Source of the DNA: Rhizobium esperanzae
GTDB lineage: Bacteria > Pseudomonadota > Alphaproteobacteria > Rhizobiales > Rhizobiaceae
Reading direction: 5' to 3'
DNA length: 64,000 nucleotides
Assembly (NCBI RefSeq): GCF_014197615.1
Contig: NZ_JACIFY010000011.1
Span: 1 to 64,000, forward strand
Shown here: positions 36,406 to 44,093 of the stretch, piece by piece
Layout of the letters: every line of letters begins with the position of its first letter
How positions within the stretch are numbered: the stretch's first letter is position 1
The notes under the pieces: model-generated
Seen by the model: only the letters and a program-made list of their open reading frames with translations
The model's database searches: none
What the model was told of the DNA's origin: nothing
Translations under genes and position numbers: made by a program

Positions 36406-37113
36406 ATGAGCGCTATTTTCTCATTTGCCTATCCCGACTGCATCCAGGTACTGACGGACGGTGCATGGGTATCCGAGACCGGCGAGCTGATGCGCGTGAA
36501 GACGAAGAGCTTTGCGTCATCGCGCCACCCGATCGCCTTTACCGGCCGCGGCACTTCCTCGGTCCAGGTCATGAACATTATCGACGAGCTGCTCGCCTTC
36601 GCCGAGTCCGAAAAGTGCGCCGGCGTCGACGCGGCCCTTGGCTTTGCCGAGGCATATTTCGAGCGCATGGCGAAAGGCGGTCCCTTCAACGGCGAAATCG
36701 TGATCGCCGCCTATTCCGAGACGAAAGGCACTGTTCACTTCGTTGTCGCTTGCCATGATCATTATGGCCTCGCCGCCCCGTTCCGTCTCGAAAACCCCGC
36801 TGCCCAGATACTCCTCGGGCCGACGATTTCCCTCGACGACTTTCCGCCAGGCGCTTTCTCGCCGGAAGATGTTGCGTCATCGAATTTTCCGGCGAGGCAT
36901 GGCGCGATGATCATGGAGGCGCTGCGCCGCAAGCCCGCGCGGATCATCGGCTGGGAGCGCGAATTCTTCGCGGTCGGCGGCCTCTGCGACCTGACGACGG
37001 TCAACGCTGCCGGCGCCGACGTACGGCCGCTCTGCGGCTGGGCCGACGAGGTCGGCAAGACCATCGATCCGAACGCGCCCCGAATTTACGAGGGGTTCAC
37101 CTATGCGAAATGA
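36406..37113 (+). CDS. phage-type hypothetical protein, possibly Ntn-hydrolase-like
   Basis: A 235-residue protein starting MSAIFSFAYPDCIQVLTDGAW. The early strand with LTDG, the Lys in RVKTKSFA and the later IAFTGRGTSS recall the order of proteasome-type N-terminal-nucleophile hydrolases, where a processed Thr/Ser/Cys would attack, but no clear nucleophile stands at the start. This resemblance is weak. It overlaps the next gene by 11 bp and belongs to the tail-like group. Confidence 0.45.
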   Translation: MSAIFSFAYPDCIQVLTDGAWVSETGELMRVKTKSFASSRHPIAFTGRGTSSVQVMNIIDELLAFAESEKCAGVDAALGFAEAYFERMAKGGPFNGEIVIAAYSETKGTVHFVVACHDHYGLAAPFRLENPAAQILLGPTISLDDFPPGAFSPEDVASSNFPARHGAMIMEALRRKPARIIGWEREFFAVGGLCDLTTVNAAGADVRPLCGWADEVGKTIDPNAPRIYEGFTYAK

Positions 37114-37675
37114 GATCGTGCTGGCGCAGCCCATCGCGGAGCTGATACCGCCGGGAGAGGCCGTTGACGTCTATTTTCGAAGCTCGCCACTTCGTTCGCA
37201 TCGCGAGCATCTGCAGGTGCCGGCCGGCCTCTCCGTCAGCGAAATCATAGCTCTCTGCGGCATCAAGCCCGGGCGTCTTCACGTGAGCATCGGGCCGGAT
37301 GCGGTTTATGAGAAATACTGGAGCCGTGTCCGCGTCAAACCAGGTGCAACGGTGACCATCATCAAGGTTCCGGGCAAGGGCGCGCTGCGCGCGATCGCCG
37401 GCCTTGTCGTGGCGCTCGTTGCCGCCGTGGCGGCGCCGTGGCTGGTCGGCGCGCTGCTACCTGGCATGGCGGGAACCGCCGCCGCCAGCGTCGCCACCGG
37501 TCTGATCGGCGCGGGAATTATGAGCGCGGGAATGCTGCAGGTGAACCCACTTTTGTCACATCCCGGCGGCAGCCTATCGTCGCTCACGGACACCAGGAAG
37601 AGGTGCTTCGACCAGGCCCATGTTCTTCAAATCATCAAGAATAACTCGTTCAATGATATCGTGCGAGCAGCGTGA
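37103..37675 (+). CDS. N-terminal part of a tail-tip (TipJ-like) protein, truncated
   Basis: A 190-codon frame. The N-terminal part has a strand-rich domain (DVYFRSSPLRSHREHLQVPAG, VTIIKVPGKG) followed by a glycine/alanine hydrophobic hairpin (AIAGLVVALVAAVAAPWLVG to GAGIMSAGMLQVNPLL). This is the start of lambda J-like tail-tip proteins, which normally exceed 1000 residues. After about 37555 the reading becomes unrelated, so a deletion has removed the rest. It marks the lost tail module. Confidence 0.55.
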   Translation: MRNEIVLAQPIAELIPPGEAVDVYFRSSPLRSHREHLQVPAGLSVSEIIALCGIKPGRLHVSIGPDAVYEKYWSRVRVKPGATVTIIKVPGKGALRAIAGLVVALVAAVAAPWLVGALLPGMAGTAAASVATGLIGAGIMSAGMLQVNPLLSHPGGSLSSLTDTRKRCFDQAHVLQIIKNNSFNDIVRAA

Positions 37676-38120
37676 TCCTGCGCAGTCTGCCCCTGCCCTT
37701 CTACAGATTCTGTCGGCCGAAGTGGGGATCAACGCTCAATCGATCGGCCAGGTCGCAGCAATCACGCTGCCTATGAGCAATGGCAGCAGATCGGTTCGCT
37801 GATCGAGGCGGTCCGTCTCGGCACCAAGAAAGCTATCTCTGAGGCGACAACGGAAGAGGCTGCTCGCCTGGCCGCCGTTACTTGGCCGTAAGCGCGCCAA
37901 CGTCAACGAAGGACATCCTCATGACGAATCGAACGATCTGACCCGATGGCGGCGCTACGATCGCCGGCTACATTCTCGACGAGGCATTTACGCGGTCGCT
38001 CGGATCGATCAAGACGGCGGGATTGCCGAGGGTGAATGTTGATCTCAGTCGCAGCATCCCGTCGCAATTTCCGGATGTCGGCGGCCGTTTTTGATGCATC
38101 CCGGCGACACGATCCTCGTC
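37676..38120 (+). pseudogene. decayed phage gene fragments
   Basis: 445 bp without an intact gene. A frame ending at about 37890 reads NHAAYEQWQQIGSLIEAVR and KAISEATTEEAARLAAVTWP, with no usable start. A second short frame at 37945-38090 reads DGGATIAGYILDEAFTRSLG and VDLSRSIPSQFPDVGGRF. Both look like coding remnants between stop codons. They follow the truncated tail-tip gene and precede the broken terminase-like gene. Confidence 0.45.
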
Positions 38121-38720
38121 ATGAGTTCGATATCGCAGATCGCCGCGCGCGATCATGTGTCCAAGGCGGCCGTATCGAAGGCCGTCAAGAAAATGTTCGA
38201 GAAGATCCCGGATGCGCCAGTTGAACGCGGCTCACAGGGCCAAGTGGTTCGCATCTAGCTGGCGCACTATGATCACTTTCGCGAACGCTTCATGAGCGTC
38301 ACCGAGCTGCCAGCCGGACAACAGGCGCTGTCGCTAAGGACTGCCGGCTCTCAGGTTGATCCGAGCGAGAGTTTCAACGAGGCGCGCCGGCAGAACGAGT
38401 GGCTGAAGCTCGAGCGCGAACGCTTGATACAACAGGTTGAAAGTGGTCGCCTGATCGACAAGGCCAAAATTGAAGGCATGGCGAAATCGATGTGCAGGGA
38501 AATTCAGGCGCGGATCAATCGGCTGCCGAACCTTGCAGACAGCCTTGCTTTGGCAGTTTCCCGCGAAGGCACTTTCGGGGCCAGGCATTGCCTCAGTGAA
38601 CACACGGAAAAGCTCTCAGCGGAGATCTGGGCGATATTGACCGGGGACATAGCAGTCGGAATCTCGATCCACGCATCAAGTTTAGGCGCACTCCTAGAGG
38701 CCGAAGAGCCAGGCCGTTAA
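38121..38720 (+). pseudogene. small-terminase-like HTH gene interrupted by an amber codon
   Basis: One frame of 200 codons encodes an N-terminal helix-turn-helix (SSISQIAARDHVSKAAVSKAV), a linker (PVERGSQGQVVRI), then a helical part (SFNEARRQNEWLKLERERL to IQARINRLPNLADSLALAV). This is the layout of Nu1-like small terminase subunits. TAG at 38256-38258 splits it just after QVVRI; the next ATG (38292) would give a protein without the HTH. The following 250 bp (38721-38971), where a large terminase might be expected, hold no intact frame. Confidence 0.65.
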
Positions 38721-38971
38721 CGGAAGCAGGCCTCCCCACGCCTAACGTCCGACAGGGGCCAAGGTCGGCAAGGCAATCAACATGGCGGGAGCCGGCCTTG
38801 GCTGGACCGGCTTCTGCCATATCGGCAGCGGGTCTGATCTGTAGGAAGACGCTCGGCCATTTACTTGGAAAAAGCTGCGAAACTCCTCGCACCGTTGGTG
38901 GCCCTAAGGATCTGCCGGAATATCGCAGACTCCGGATTTACATCGCTGGCCGCGACCATCGCCGCGACCGG

Positions 38972-39769
38972 CTACGGTTGCTTCGCGTCACGCTTTTCAA
39001 TCGCCTTGCGGGCGCCTTCCGGAAGCAAGTTGTACAGAGCATCGACCTCCACCCGCTCAGTAATCAAGCGTTGAACGATGCGGTTCATACACACGAGAAT
39101 GAAGCGGGCTGTCGGCTCGTCATCTTTCATGTTGATCTCGCCGGGGTGCACGGCGTTGTTCCCGATGACACGAACAGAGTCCAGCATCTTTTGGATATCT
39201 GGACTGAGGCCTTTTGCGACAAGTTCGCCGATTTGCTCGTGGAGCTGATCCTTCTTACAGTCCAGTTCCTTGCATAGCTCCTGGAGAGCAAGGCGCGCTA
39301 GTGCTGCTGACGCCCTGGGCGATGCGGAAACAATCTTTGCCGCCTCTGTAAACGTTTCTCTTACCGCTCGGGGCATGTCGTCATGAGCCGGAATTTCGCT
39401 GCCGCTCGGATAGATCATCTGAGAATAAAGCCATATTGAAATATCGCCACAATGATTGCATTCGGCAGCGTTTATGTTCCAGACTATGCGAGCGCCGAAG
39501 AGGTCTTTTTTCGGCCACCCGAAGAATGTTTCCCGTCCAGCTCGCCGGTATAATTCTTTCACCATGGGTTCCGGCGGCTCACTCACCTCTTTTTGCCTTA
39601 TCTTCGCCAATAGCTCGTCGGCACTCTCCTTTGTGTGTCGTGCGGGCCTTTCTCCCTTCTCGCCTCGCTCCTGGAAGAGGTTGTGCCAATGCTGCGTTGC
39701 GCGCACACCACAGTGCGGGCAGTTAAATTCCGACTTGTCTATACTCGGTTCGGAATATCGGGCGGTCAT
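38972..39769 (-). CDS. DUF4145-domain protein with N-terminal zinc ribbon
   Basis: A 265-residue protein on the strand opposite to the phage genes. Residues 17-24 (NCPHCGVR) and about 105-112 (ECNHCGDI) give two CxxC pairs that could bind zinc. The C-terminal part (AAKIVSASPRASAALARLALQEL to VIGNNAVHPGEI) is a DUF4145 domain, a helical fold often attached to restriction or other defence proteins. Standing alone in a prophage with a DUF2971 gene upstream on the same strand, it is a good candidate for a superinfection or host-defence function. That role is inferred. Confidence 0.7.
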   Translation of the reverse strand: MTARYSEPSIDKSEFNCPHCGVRATQHWHNLFQERGEKGERPARHTKESADELLAKIRQKEVSEPPEPMVKELYRRAGRETFFGWPKKDLFGARIVWNINAAECNHCGDISIWLYSQMIYPSGSEIPAHDDMPRAVRETFTEAAKIVSASPRASAALARLALQELCKELDCKKDQLHEQIGELVAKGLSPDIQKMLDSVRVIGNNAVHPGEINMKDDEPTARFILVCMNRIVQRLITERVEVDALYNLLPEGARKAIEKRDAKQP

Positions 39770-39802
39770 CTGTTTTTTTACCTATCGAGATTGCTTGGGT
39801 AA

Positions 39803-39833
39803 GCCCGCCGGAGAGGAGTTAGAACCGGCGGGC
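39803..39833. repeat. hairpin flanking the DUF2971 gene (downstream copy)
   Basis: GCCCGCCGG (39803-39811) pairs with CCGGCGGGC (39825-39833); the loop contains GTTAGAA, reading into CC. The upstream copy at 40888-40921 is the same motif on the other strand. It could be a terminator for DUF2971 transcripts, but no clear T-run follows. Confidence 0.6.
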
Positions 39834-39859
39834 GGAACGGCTGGCACGGCTTGATGAAT

Positions 39860-40819
39860 TTAACGACGGATCGGAATTTTCGAATAGTAAGTTGGGACAT
39901 CATATCCCTGATCAGCAAGAAACTGTTTTAGCGCCAGATCCGAGACGGTCGCATATGGCGACGGGCCGACGGTGACACTCAAGACCGGCAGCCGCAGTGG
40001 GCCGCTCTTGCCGACCCACTCGTAATAGGGCACGACACCCAGAGAGCTGACCCGATACTTTGGCGGCACGGTACCGTCGATGTCAGGGCGATAGCAAACC
40101 GCGCGATACTCCTCTTCTGCCTCAAAAGCCGAATTTTTGAAACGCGTTATGAGTTTCGCAATCTCCATCGCCGCGCCAATTGCCAAACGCTTCGATTCTT
40201 CTTCATCAAACGCTTCACGCTCACCCTTGATGGCAATCGCTCTGTCGTAGATGTCTTTAACCAAGCTGATCGTCAGATCCCTTTGGAAGTGTTCGTCATA
40301 GACAACCTTTGTCAGAAAGTGCGGAAAGTTCCGGGACTGCCAGTTTTCGAGCTCAGCCGCGTTGAACTCTATGCAATAGGGAACGACATCCTTCCCATAG
40401 TCACGCCACTGGTTAAGAAGGTTATTGCGCGCACTCATGCAAAAGATGATGGGCTGATAATGTCGCATCGCGTCTGCGATTTGATCGATCAGGTACGAGC
40501 CTGCGTTCTTTTCCGCGTCTGTTTTGTCTTCGACGAACTCACGGATAGCGTACGCGGCGACTTCAACGCCATACACAACCTCTGATCCGTCATTCATGAA
40601 CGCGGCGTCAGAAAACCAAAGCTTGTGTTCGCCCAAAATGCCAATCAGCCCTTGAGCGCTCGTGTAGTGAAACAGAGATGTCGGGATGACGACATCCTGA
40701 TAGATTCTCTTAATTTGGATCTCGGCCAATCCGTCAAATACGTTGACGAGCGGCGGCAGGTCCGCCGGCTGCTGTTCTAATCCATCTGACCCTTTTTCAT
40801 CTGGTGACGCGTCTTCCAT
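39860..40819 (-). CDS. DUF2971 protein
   Basis: A 319-residue protein. The family start LFHYTSAQGLIGILGEHKLWFSDAAFMNDGSE is intact (residues 49-80), followed by QPIIFCMSARNNLLNQWRDYG and, near the end, EEEYRAVCYRP. DUF2971 proteins occur in prophages and defence islands; the HYTS start recalls ADP-ribosyltransferase-like folds, but the activity is unproven. It and DUF4145 form a two-gene minus-strand unit inside a plus-strand phage region, like phage accessory morons. Confidence 0.72.
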   Translation of the reverse strand: MEDASPDEKGSDGLEQQPADLPPLVNVFDGLAEIQIKRIYQDVVIPTSLFHYTSAQGLIGILGEHKLWFSDAAFMNDGSEVVYGVEVAAYAIREFVEDKTDAEKNAGSYLIDQIADAMRHYQPIIFCMSARNNLLNQWRDYGKDVVPYCIEFNAAELENWQSRNFPHFLTKVVYDEHFQRDLTISLVKDIYDRAIAIKGEREAFDEEESKRLAIGAAMEIAKLITRFKNSAFEAEEEYRAVCYRPDIDGTVPPKYRVSSLGVVPYYEWVGKSGPLRLPVLSVTVGPSPYATVSDLALKQFLADQGYDVPTYYSKIPIRR

Positions 40820-40887
40820 TAAATTTCCCCGTTATCAGGTTGAGCGCTCACCCGCGCTTCATCTTCAGCGAAAATTAGGCGGACGAT

Positions 40888-40921
40888 CACCCGCCGGAGG
40901 GTTCTAACAGTCCGGCGGGTG
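40888..40921. repeat. hairpin flanking the DUF2971 gene (upstream copy)
   Basis: CACCCGCCGG (40888-40897) pairs with CCGGCGGGTG (40912-40921); the loop contains GTTCTAAC, the reverse complement of GTTAGAAC in the other copy. The two hairpins bracket the DUF2971 gene in opposite orientation. Confidence 0.6.
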
Positions 40922-40960
40922 GCATCAGCTTCAAGGGCGTGCGGGTTCCGCTCTATGACG

Positions 40961-41152
40961 TTAGTGGAGATCACGCTTTTCCCGAGCAATCTGCTCGCTG
41001 CCGGGATGGCGCTTGCCCTTCAGCACTTCGTTGATACGTCCCTGATTAACGCCGAAGTGGAAGGCGATCTCATGCTGGTACTCACCGTTCCAACTGTGCA
41101 GTCAGACCTGTACGGCGTCGTCGAGGGTGAGGCGGTGGTTCGTATGCTTCAT
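40961..41152 (-). pseudogene. small HTH protein with in-frame TGA at codon 17
   Basis: One frame of 64 codons reads MKHTNHRLTLDDAVQV, then TGA (plus strand 41102-41104), then LHSWNGEYQHEIAFHFGVNQ, continuing GRINEVLKGKRHPGSE. The second part is a clear helix-turn-helix of a small-protein type common in rhizobial prophages, where a Trp (TGG) fits the position of the stop. One G-to-A change would inactivate it. It lies just upstream of the DUF2971/DUF4145 unit on the same strand and may have regulated it. Confidence 0.65.
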
Positions 41153-41276
41153 TTTGGAGGTTCCTAGTGGTTAAGAAACCTCGATCAGCTTGACAGGCCA
41201 TCCTCCCCAAGTATCCTTGGAGGTGTCAAAGGGGTGAGCTGTTTCGCCGATCGAGGCATTCGGTTTATTCGACACG

Positions 41277-41304
41277 AGGCCGGGGTTGCACCCCCGGCCT
41301 TTTT
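41277..41304. terminator. intrinsic terminator
   Basis: AGGCCGGGG (41277-41285) pairs with CCCCGGCCT (41292-41300), followed by TTTT. It separates the accessory module on the left from the AT-rich region on the right. Confidence 0.7.
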
Positions 41305-41698
41305 CGTGCCCTGCTCGCCCGATCGGCGATCAGTGAGGAAAGTAAGTTTGAAACCATTGATTCAGTCAAGGGGTTGAAAATTAACTCCTGTGGAGCGGGT
41401 GCATGCGATAAGCATCTGCACCAAATAGGTTTTTATCCATCCACAAATAAAAGTTGTTTAAAATCAATGTGTTTCACCTGAAACACTAACTGCATGAAAA
41501 TACTTAGGAAAACCGGTCGTTGATCTGCCGCTTTCCACATAATCCACAGTTTGGACTTGTCGGCGGCCGCATTTAGTGGGCGCGATTTAGAATCGCGACG
41601 ACGCGTTTCGGCAAAAGTCCATCACAAGATTTGTCGGAAGTGATTCTCTGTCGATGCTTTGGTCTTGGTCAGGTAAAGGCTGCCGAGGCAGATCGAAC
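41305..41698. promoter_or_regulatory. AT-rich region with a parS-like palindrome
   Basis: About 390 bp without a supported gene and much more AT-rich than its surroundings. TGTTTCACCTGAAACA (41470-41485) differs at one base from the ParB site parS (TGTTTCACGTGAAACA); the arms extend to GTGTTTCA/TGAAACAC. Nearby TTATCCATCCACA and TAATCCACA resemble DnaA boxes imperfectly. This could be a partition or replication region or an operator. A 113-codon minus frame (41587-41928) is less likely than the gene at 41699. Confidence 0.5.
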
Positions 41699-41896
41699 TC
41701 AGCCGATTTCCCGCCACCGGGTGACGTCGAAAAGCGGGCCTTCGCCTCCCAGTCGATATTGTCGTCGCTGATCAGTGTGATCCGAGCCCTGAGAAACTGG
41801 TGTCGACGTGAGGTGGCCGCGTTCGATTGTCCTGCCATCGCGCTCGAACTCGATATCGCGATCCGTTGGCGGGTTCGATGTTTGCCATTCGCCCAT
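41699..41896 (-). CDS. small hypothetical protein
   Basis: A 65-residue protein, MGEWQTSNPPTDRDIEFERDG onward, ending LGGEGPLFDVTRWREIG in its last part. GGAG is 6 bases before the ATG at 41896. The composition is protein-like and similar small proteins occur in rhizobial prophages as far as I remember. Another frame over the same DNA is longer but lacks a ribosome site. Confidence 0.45.
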   Translation of the reverse strand: MGEWQTSNPPTDRDIEFERDGRTIERGHLTSTPVSQGSDHTDQRRQYRLGGEGPLFDVTRWREIG

Positions 41897-42257
41897 TTCT
41901 CTCTCCTCTGCTCAAACAGCTCGCACACGATACATCGTTTCCAGTTAGTGTGAATGCCTCAACCCGTGCTCGTGTTTTCGGATAGTTTTGGGCGTCTGCT
42001 GGCGCAAAGGGGGGTGGGGGGCGATAGTTGATCGGCGTCGCTCTTTCGTAAAAAGTCGATCTCCAGTAAATGTGGGCACGTCGGCAGAGGATCTCCTCGC
42101 TCGCATTCCGCCGCATGCTCACAGGGCGCCCCCGCCCGGCGCCGCCGTGGTGAAGCGGCCCGCGTTGTGCTTGGTGCGCCTGCGGGCGATATTTCTCCGG
42201 GAACTGCAGGGCCGCTTTGCGGGATAGCTCCGCCTCTCAAGAGAGCCTTTCGGCCGG
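41897..42257. other. gap without a supported gene, containing an isolated iteron and a G-rich tract
   Basis: 360 bp. GGATAGTTTTGGG at 41980 matches the array at 31127. GCGCAAAGG followed by two G5-6 runs (42002-42022) and GCGATAGTTG recurs at about 43190-43235. Several open frames on both strands look random. Confidence 0.35.
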
Positions 42258-42623
42258 CTATGTTTTCGGCAACGCCGCCGGTGGCAGCGACGGAAGGCCA
42301 TCTGGTTGATTTGGTGGAACCTGCGCACCCGGAAAAACCGGCGGCGGCTGGTGATGATTATGAGTGAACCAAGGCCATGCCTCGGAAGGAAGCCTTCCTG
42401 AGAGATTGTATGGGTTGATCTCCGCGATCAGGAAATTCTGGAAACCGAACAGCGGCTCAAAATGAACCCGAAGTTCGTGCACGGAGGCACCGGACTTGAT
42501 GCAGTAAATGAGCGGCAGATAATTCCAATAGCTAACCACATAGGGGCTATTCATTATCCAGCGATTGGCGGTCTCTACGCTGAGCTGCGGCGAAAAAAAC
42601 GTGATGATATATGTCTTAAGCAT
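42258..42623 (-). CDS. small protein with possible Cas2/SinR-like fold
   Basis: A 121-residue protein. The order of segments (KTYIITFF, then a helix with a Trp, VVSYWNYLPLIYCIKSG, ASVHELRVHFEPLFG, NFLIAEINPYNLSG, EAWPWF) matches the ferredoxin-like pattern of small SinR/Cas2-like proteins found in defence and toxin loci. The end is Pro-rich (PPPVFPGAQVPPNQPDG). The start overlaps the upstream membrane-protein gene by 8 bp, so the pair is translated together. The fold call is tentative and no nuclease residues can be claimed. Confidence 0.45.
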   Translation of the reverse strand: MLKTYIITFFSPQLSVETANRWIMNSPYVVSYWNYLPLIYCIKSGASVHELRVHFEPLFGFQNFLIAEINPYNLSGRLPSEAWPWFTHNHHQPPPVFPGAQVPPNQPDGLPSLPPAALPKT

Positions 42624-43020
42624 TTTTATCAGCCCCGGCTGCATCGCCCTCAACAAAGATGTTGGGTGTTTGGTCCGCCGTTAGATCGATCGTTGTCAGC
42701 GGCCGTCCAGTTTCTCCCAATAGGGCAATTCGACGTTGTTCAATGAGATAGTCTTCAGACTGCAAACGATCGGGCTCTTTGATTGCGAAGTAGGCAAAAA
42801 ACACTAGCGCAGCTGCGATAATCACGACCACGGAATAGGTAAGTAGTTCCTGAATATGGCCCGTCGTAAAATAGATCGTCGGCAAAAGCGTCGTCAGCGA
42901 AATTCCAAGAAGCCAAAGCATGGGCGACATGACGCTCTTTGTCGTCATACGCTCTATCGCCTCCCCATGATGGGGGACATTCGGAATGTTGAACGATGAT
43001 GGCCGTGATCGTTTTCGCAT
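42616..43020 (-). CDS. two-helix membrane protein
   Basis: A 134-residue protein (144 if the ATG at 43050 is used). Two hydrophobic helices (LWLLGISLTTLLPTIYF and LLTYSVVVIIAAALVFFAYF) are followed by a charged cytoplasmic tail of about 55 residues. It overlaps the downstream Cas2/SinR-like gene by 8 bp. A membrane protein coupled to a small soluble effector is a layout seen in several phage exclusion systems; that is only an analogy. Confidence 0.55.
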   Translation of the reverse strand: MRKRSRPSSFNIPNVPHHGEAIERMTTKSVMSPMLWLLGISLTTLLPTIYFTTGHIQELLTYSVVVIIAAALVFFAYFAIKEPDRLQSEDYLIEQRRIALLGETGRPLTTIDLTADQTPNIFVEGDAAGADKNA

Positions 43021-43246
43021 GGTCAGTTTCCCGTTCGGGCCTTTCGACATCGAGCTTGTTTTCGGCTTTCAGATAGCTGGCATCGCCATTCTTCGCCGCG
43101 CGGAAAGATCCATACTATGGGAGCGCTTCAACTTCTGTTCGATCTGTTCAAGATGATATCAACCGCTTTATTTGCGTCGTAATCTGGGGGCAGCGATAGT
43201 TGGAGAGTTCCTTGCTGCGCAAAGGGGGCGGGGGGAGGCCTGCCTT

Positions 43247-43753
43247 TCAGCCATTACTCTTCTTCACCAGGTCGAAGCCGTATCGGGCTGCGATCGTCTG
43301 CAAGTTCTTCAGAAGCGCCTCGTCATATCCGGGATCGTCTTTCGCCGGGAACGCCTCGACGGGAAGCGGGGCATCGTCATCGTTCCGCGTCGCTGGTGCG
43401 AATTCGACCTGGCGGCGGCCGTCCGGCAGGTAGCGGACGTCGAGGATCGATGAGCGGAGTAAGCGCAGCTCGTCCAGGATGTTGTCGAGCGTTTCTTTCG
43501 CTAGACCAGGCGTCGGATGGGATTTCAGATGGTCCCCGAATGACACGCCGTAATCAGCTTCATTAGGTTCTGGCGCGGTTGCATGGCGCGCAACATGCTC
43601 GTCGTATTCCAGTGTGTCCTGGAGACGCTTCACAATCTCTGCATTGAGTGACCGCCCATTCTGCGCAGCCTGCACTTTGAGGCTATCGCGCATGCCGTCC
43701 GGGAACCGGACAATGTACTGCTCTAACTTCCGGCTCGGCGTATCCTGCACCAA
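43247..43753 (-). CDS. Arc-family (ribbon-helix-helix) DNA-binding protein
   Basis: A 168-residue protein. Residues 8-50 form an Arc/RHH domain (EQYIVRFPDGMRDSLKVQAA, then RSLNAEIVKRLQDTLE). The rest is a charged region with a helical stretch (ETLDNILDELRLLRSSILDV). It starts with GTG at 43753 after GGGAG. It is divergent from a second RHH gene and a 19-bp sequence repeated twice stands between them, which suggests a phage-type regulatory switch. Confidence 0.8.
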   Translation of the reverse strand: MVQDTPSRKLEQYIVRFPDGMRDSLKVQAAQNGRSLNAEIVKRLQDTLEYDEHVARHATAPEPNEADYGVSFGDHLKSHPTPGLAKETLDNILDELRLLRSSILDVRYLPDGRRQVEFAPATRNDDDAPLPVEAFPAKDDPGYDEALLKNLQTIAARYGFDLVKKSNG

Positions 43754-43776
43754 CTGAAAACTCCCTAAGCATTTAA

Positions 43777-43829
43777 TATCTCCTTAGGCGATATTACCGA
43801 TTGACACAATTATCTCCTTAGGCGATATT
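43777..43829. promoter_or_regulatory. duplicated operator and promoter between two RHH repressor genes
   Basis: TATCTCCTTAGGCGATATT occurs twice without change (43777-43795 and 43811-43829), 34 bp apart. TTGACA at 43801-43806 and GATATT at 43824-43829, 17 bp apart, make a good promoter for the right gene, and the second operator covers its spacer and -10. The first lies by the start of the left gene. This is a repressor-controlled divergent promoter. Confidence 0.75.
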
Positions 43830-43857
43830 CTTGCGATATCGCAATAGGAGATATGAG

Positions 43858-44040
43858 ATGACGCGTGTGGGACGAGAGGGCGATAAATTTGCGTTGCGCC
43901 TCCCTGATGGCCTGAGAGATCGCATCAAAGAAGTAGCGGAGCAGAATAGCCGCTCGATGAATTCCGAGATCGTCACGATCTTGGAGCGTGCAATGTTCGA
44001 TCAAATGGAAATGAAAAAGGGCGGTGAAGTCTCGGCGTAG
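43858..44040 (+). CDS. small Arc-family (RHH) DNA-binding protein
   Basis: A 60-residue protein made almost only of an Arc/RHH domain: DKFALRLPDGLRDRIKEVAEQ, then RSMNSEIVTILERA. This is the size of phage Arc and Mnt repressors. GGAG is 8 bases before the ATG. Its promoter is covered by the duplicated operator, so autoregulation is likely. With the larger divergent RHH protein it may decide whether the excisionase and integrase downstream are expressed. Confidence 0.8.
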   Translation: MTRVGREGDKFALRLPDGLRDRIKEVAEQNSRSMNSEIVTILERAMFDQMEMKKGGEVSA

Positions 44041-44093
44041 GAACCGACTTCACCGCCCGCTTTGTTCAACATTCTTTCGTGGAGAATGCCGAA

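Noticed and set aside
41587..41928. A 113-codon minus frame
   Set aside because: The 65-codon frame at 41699-41896 in the same DNA has a good ribosome site and a more protein-like sequence.
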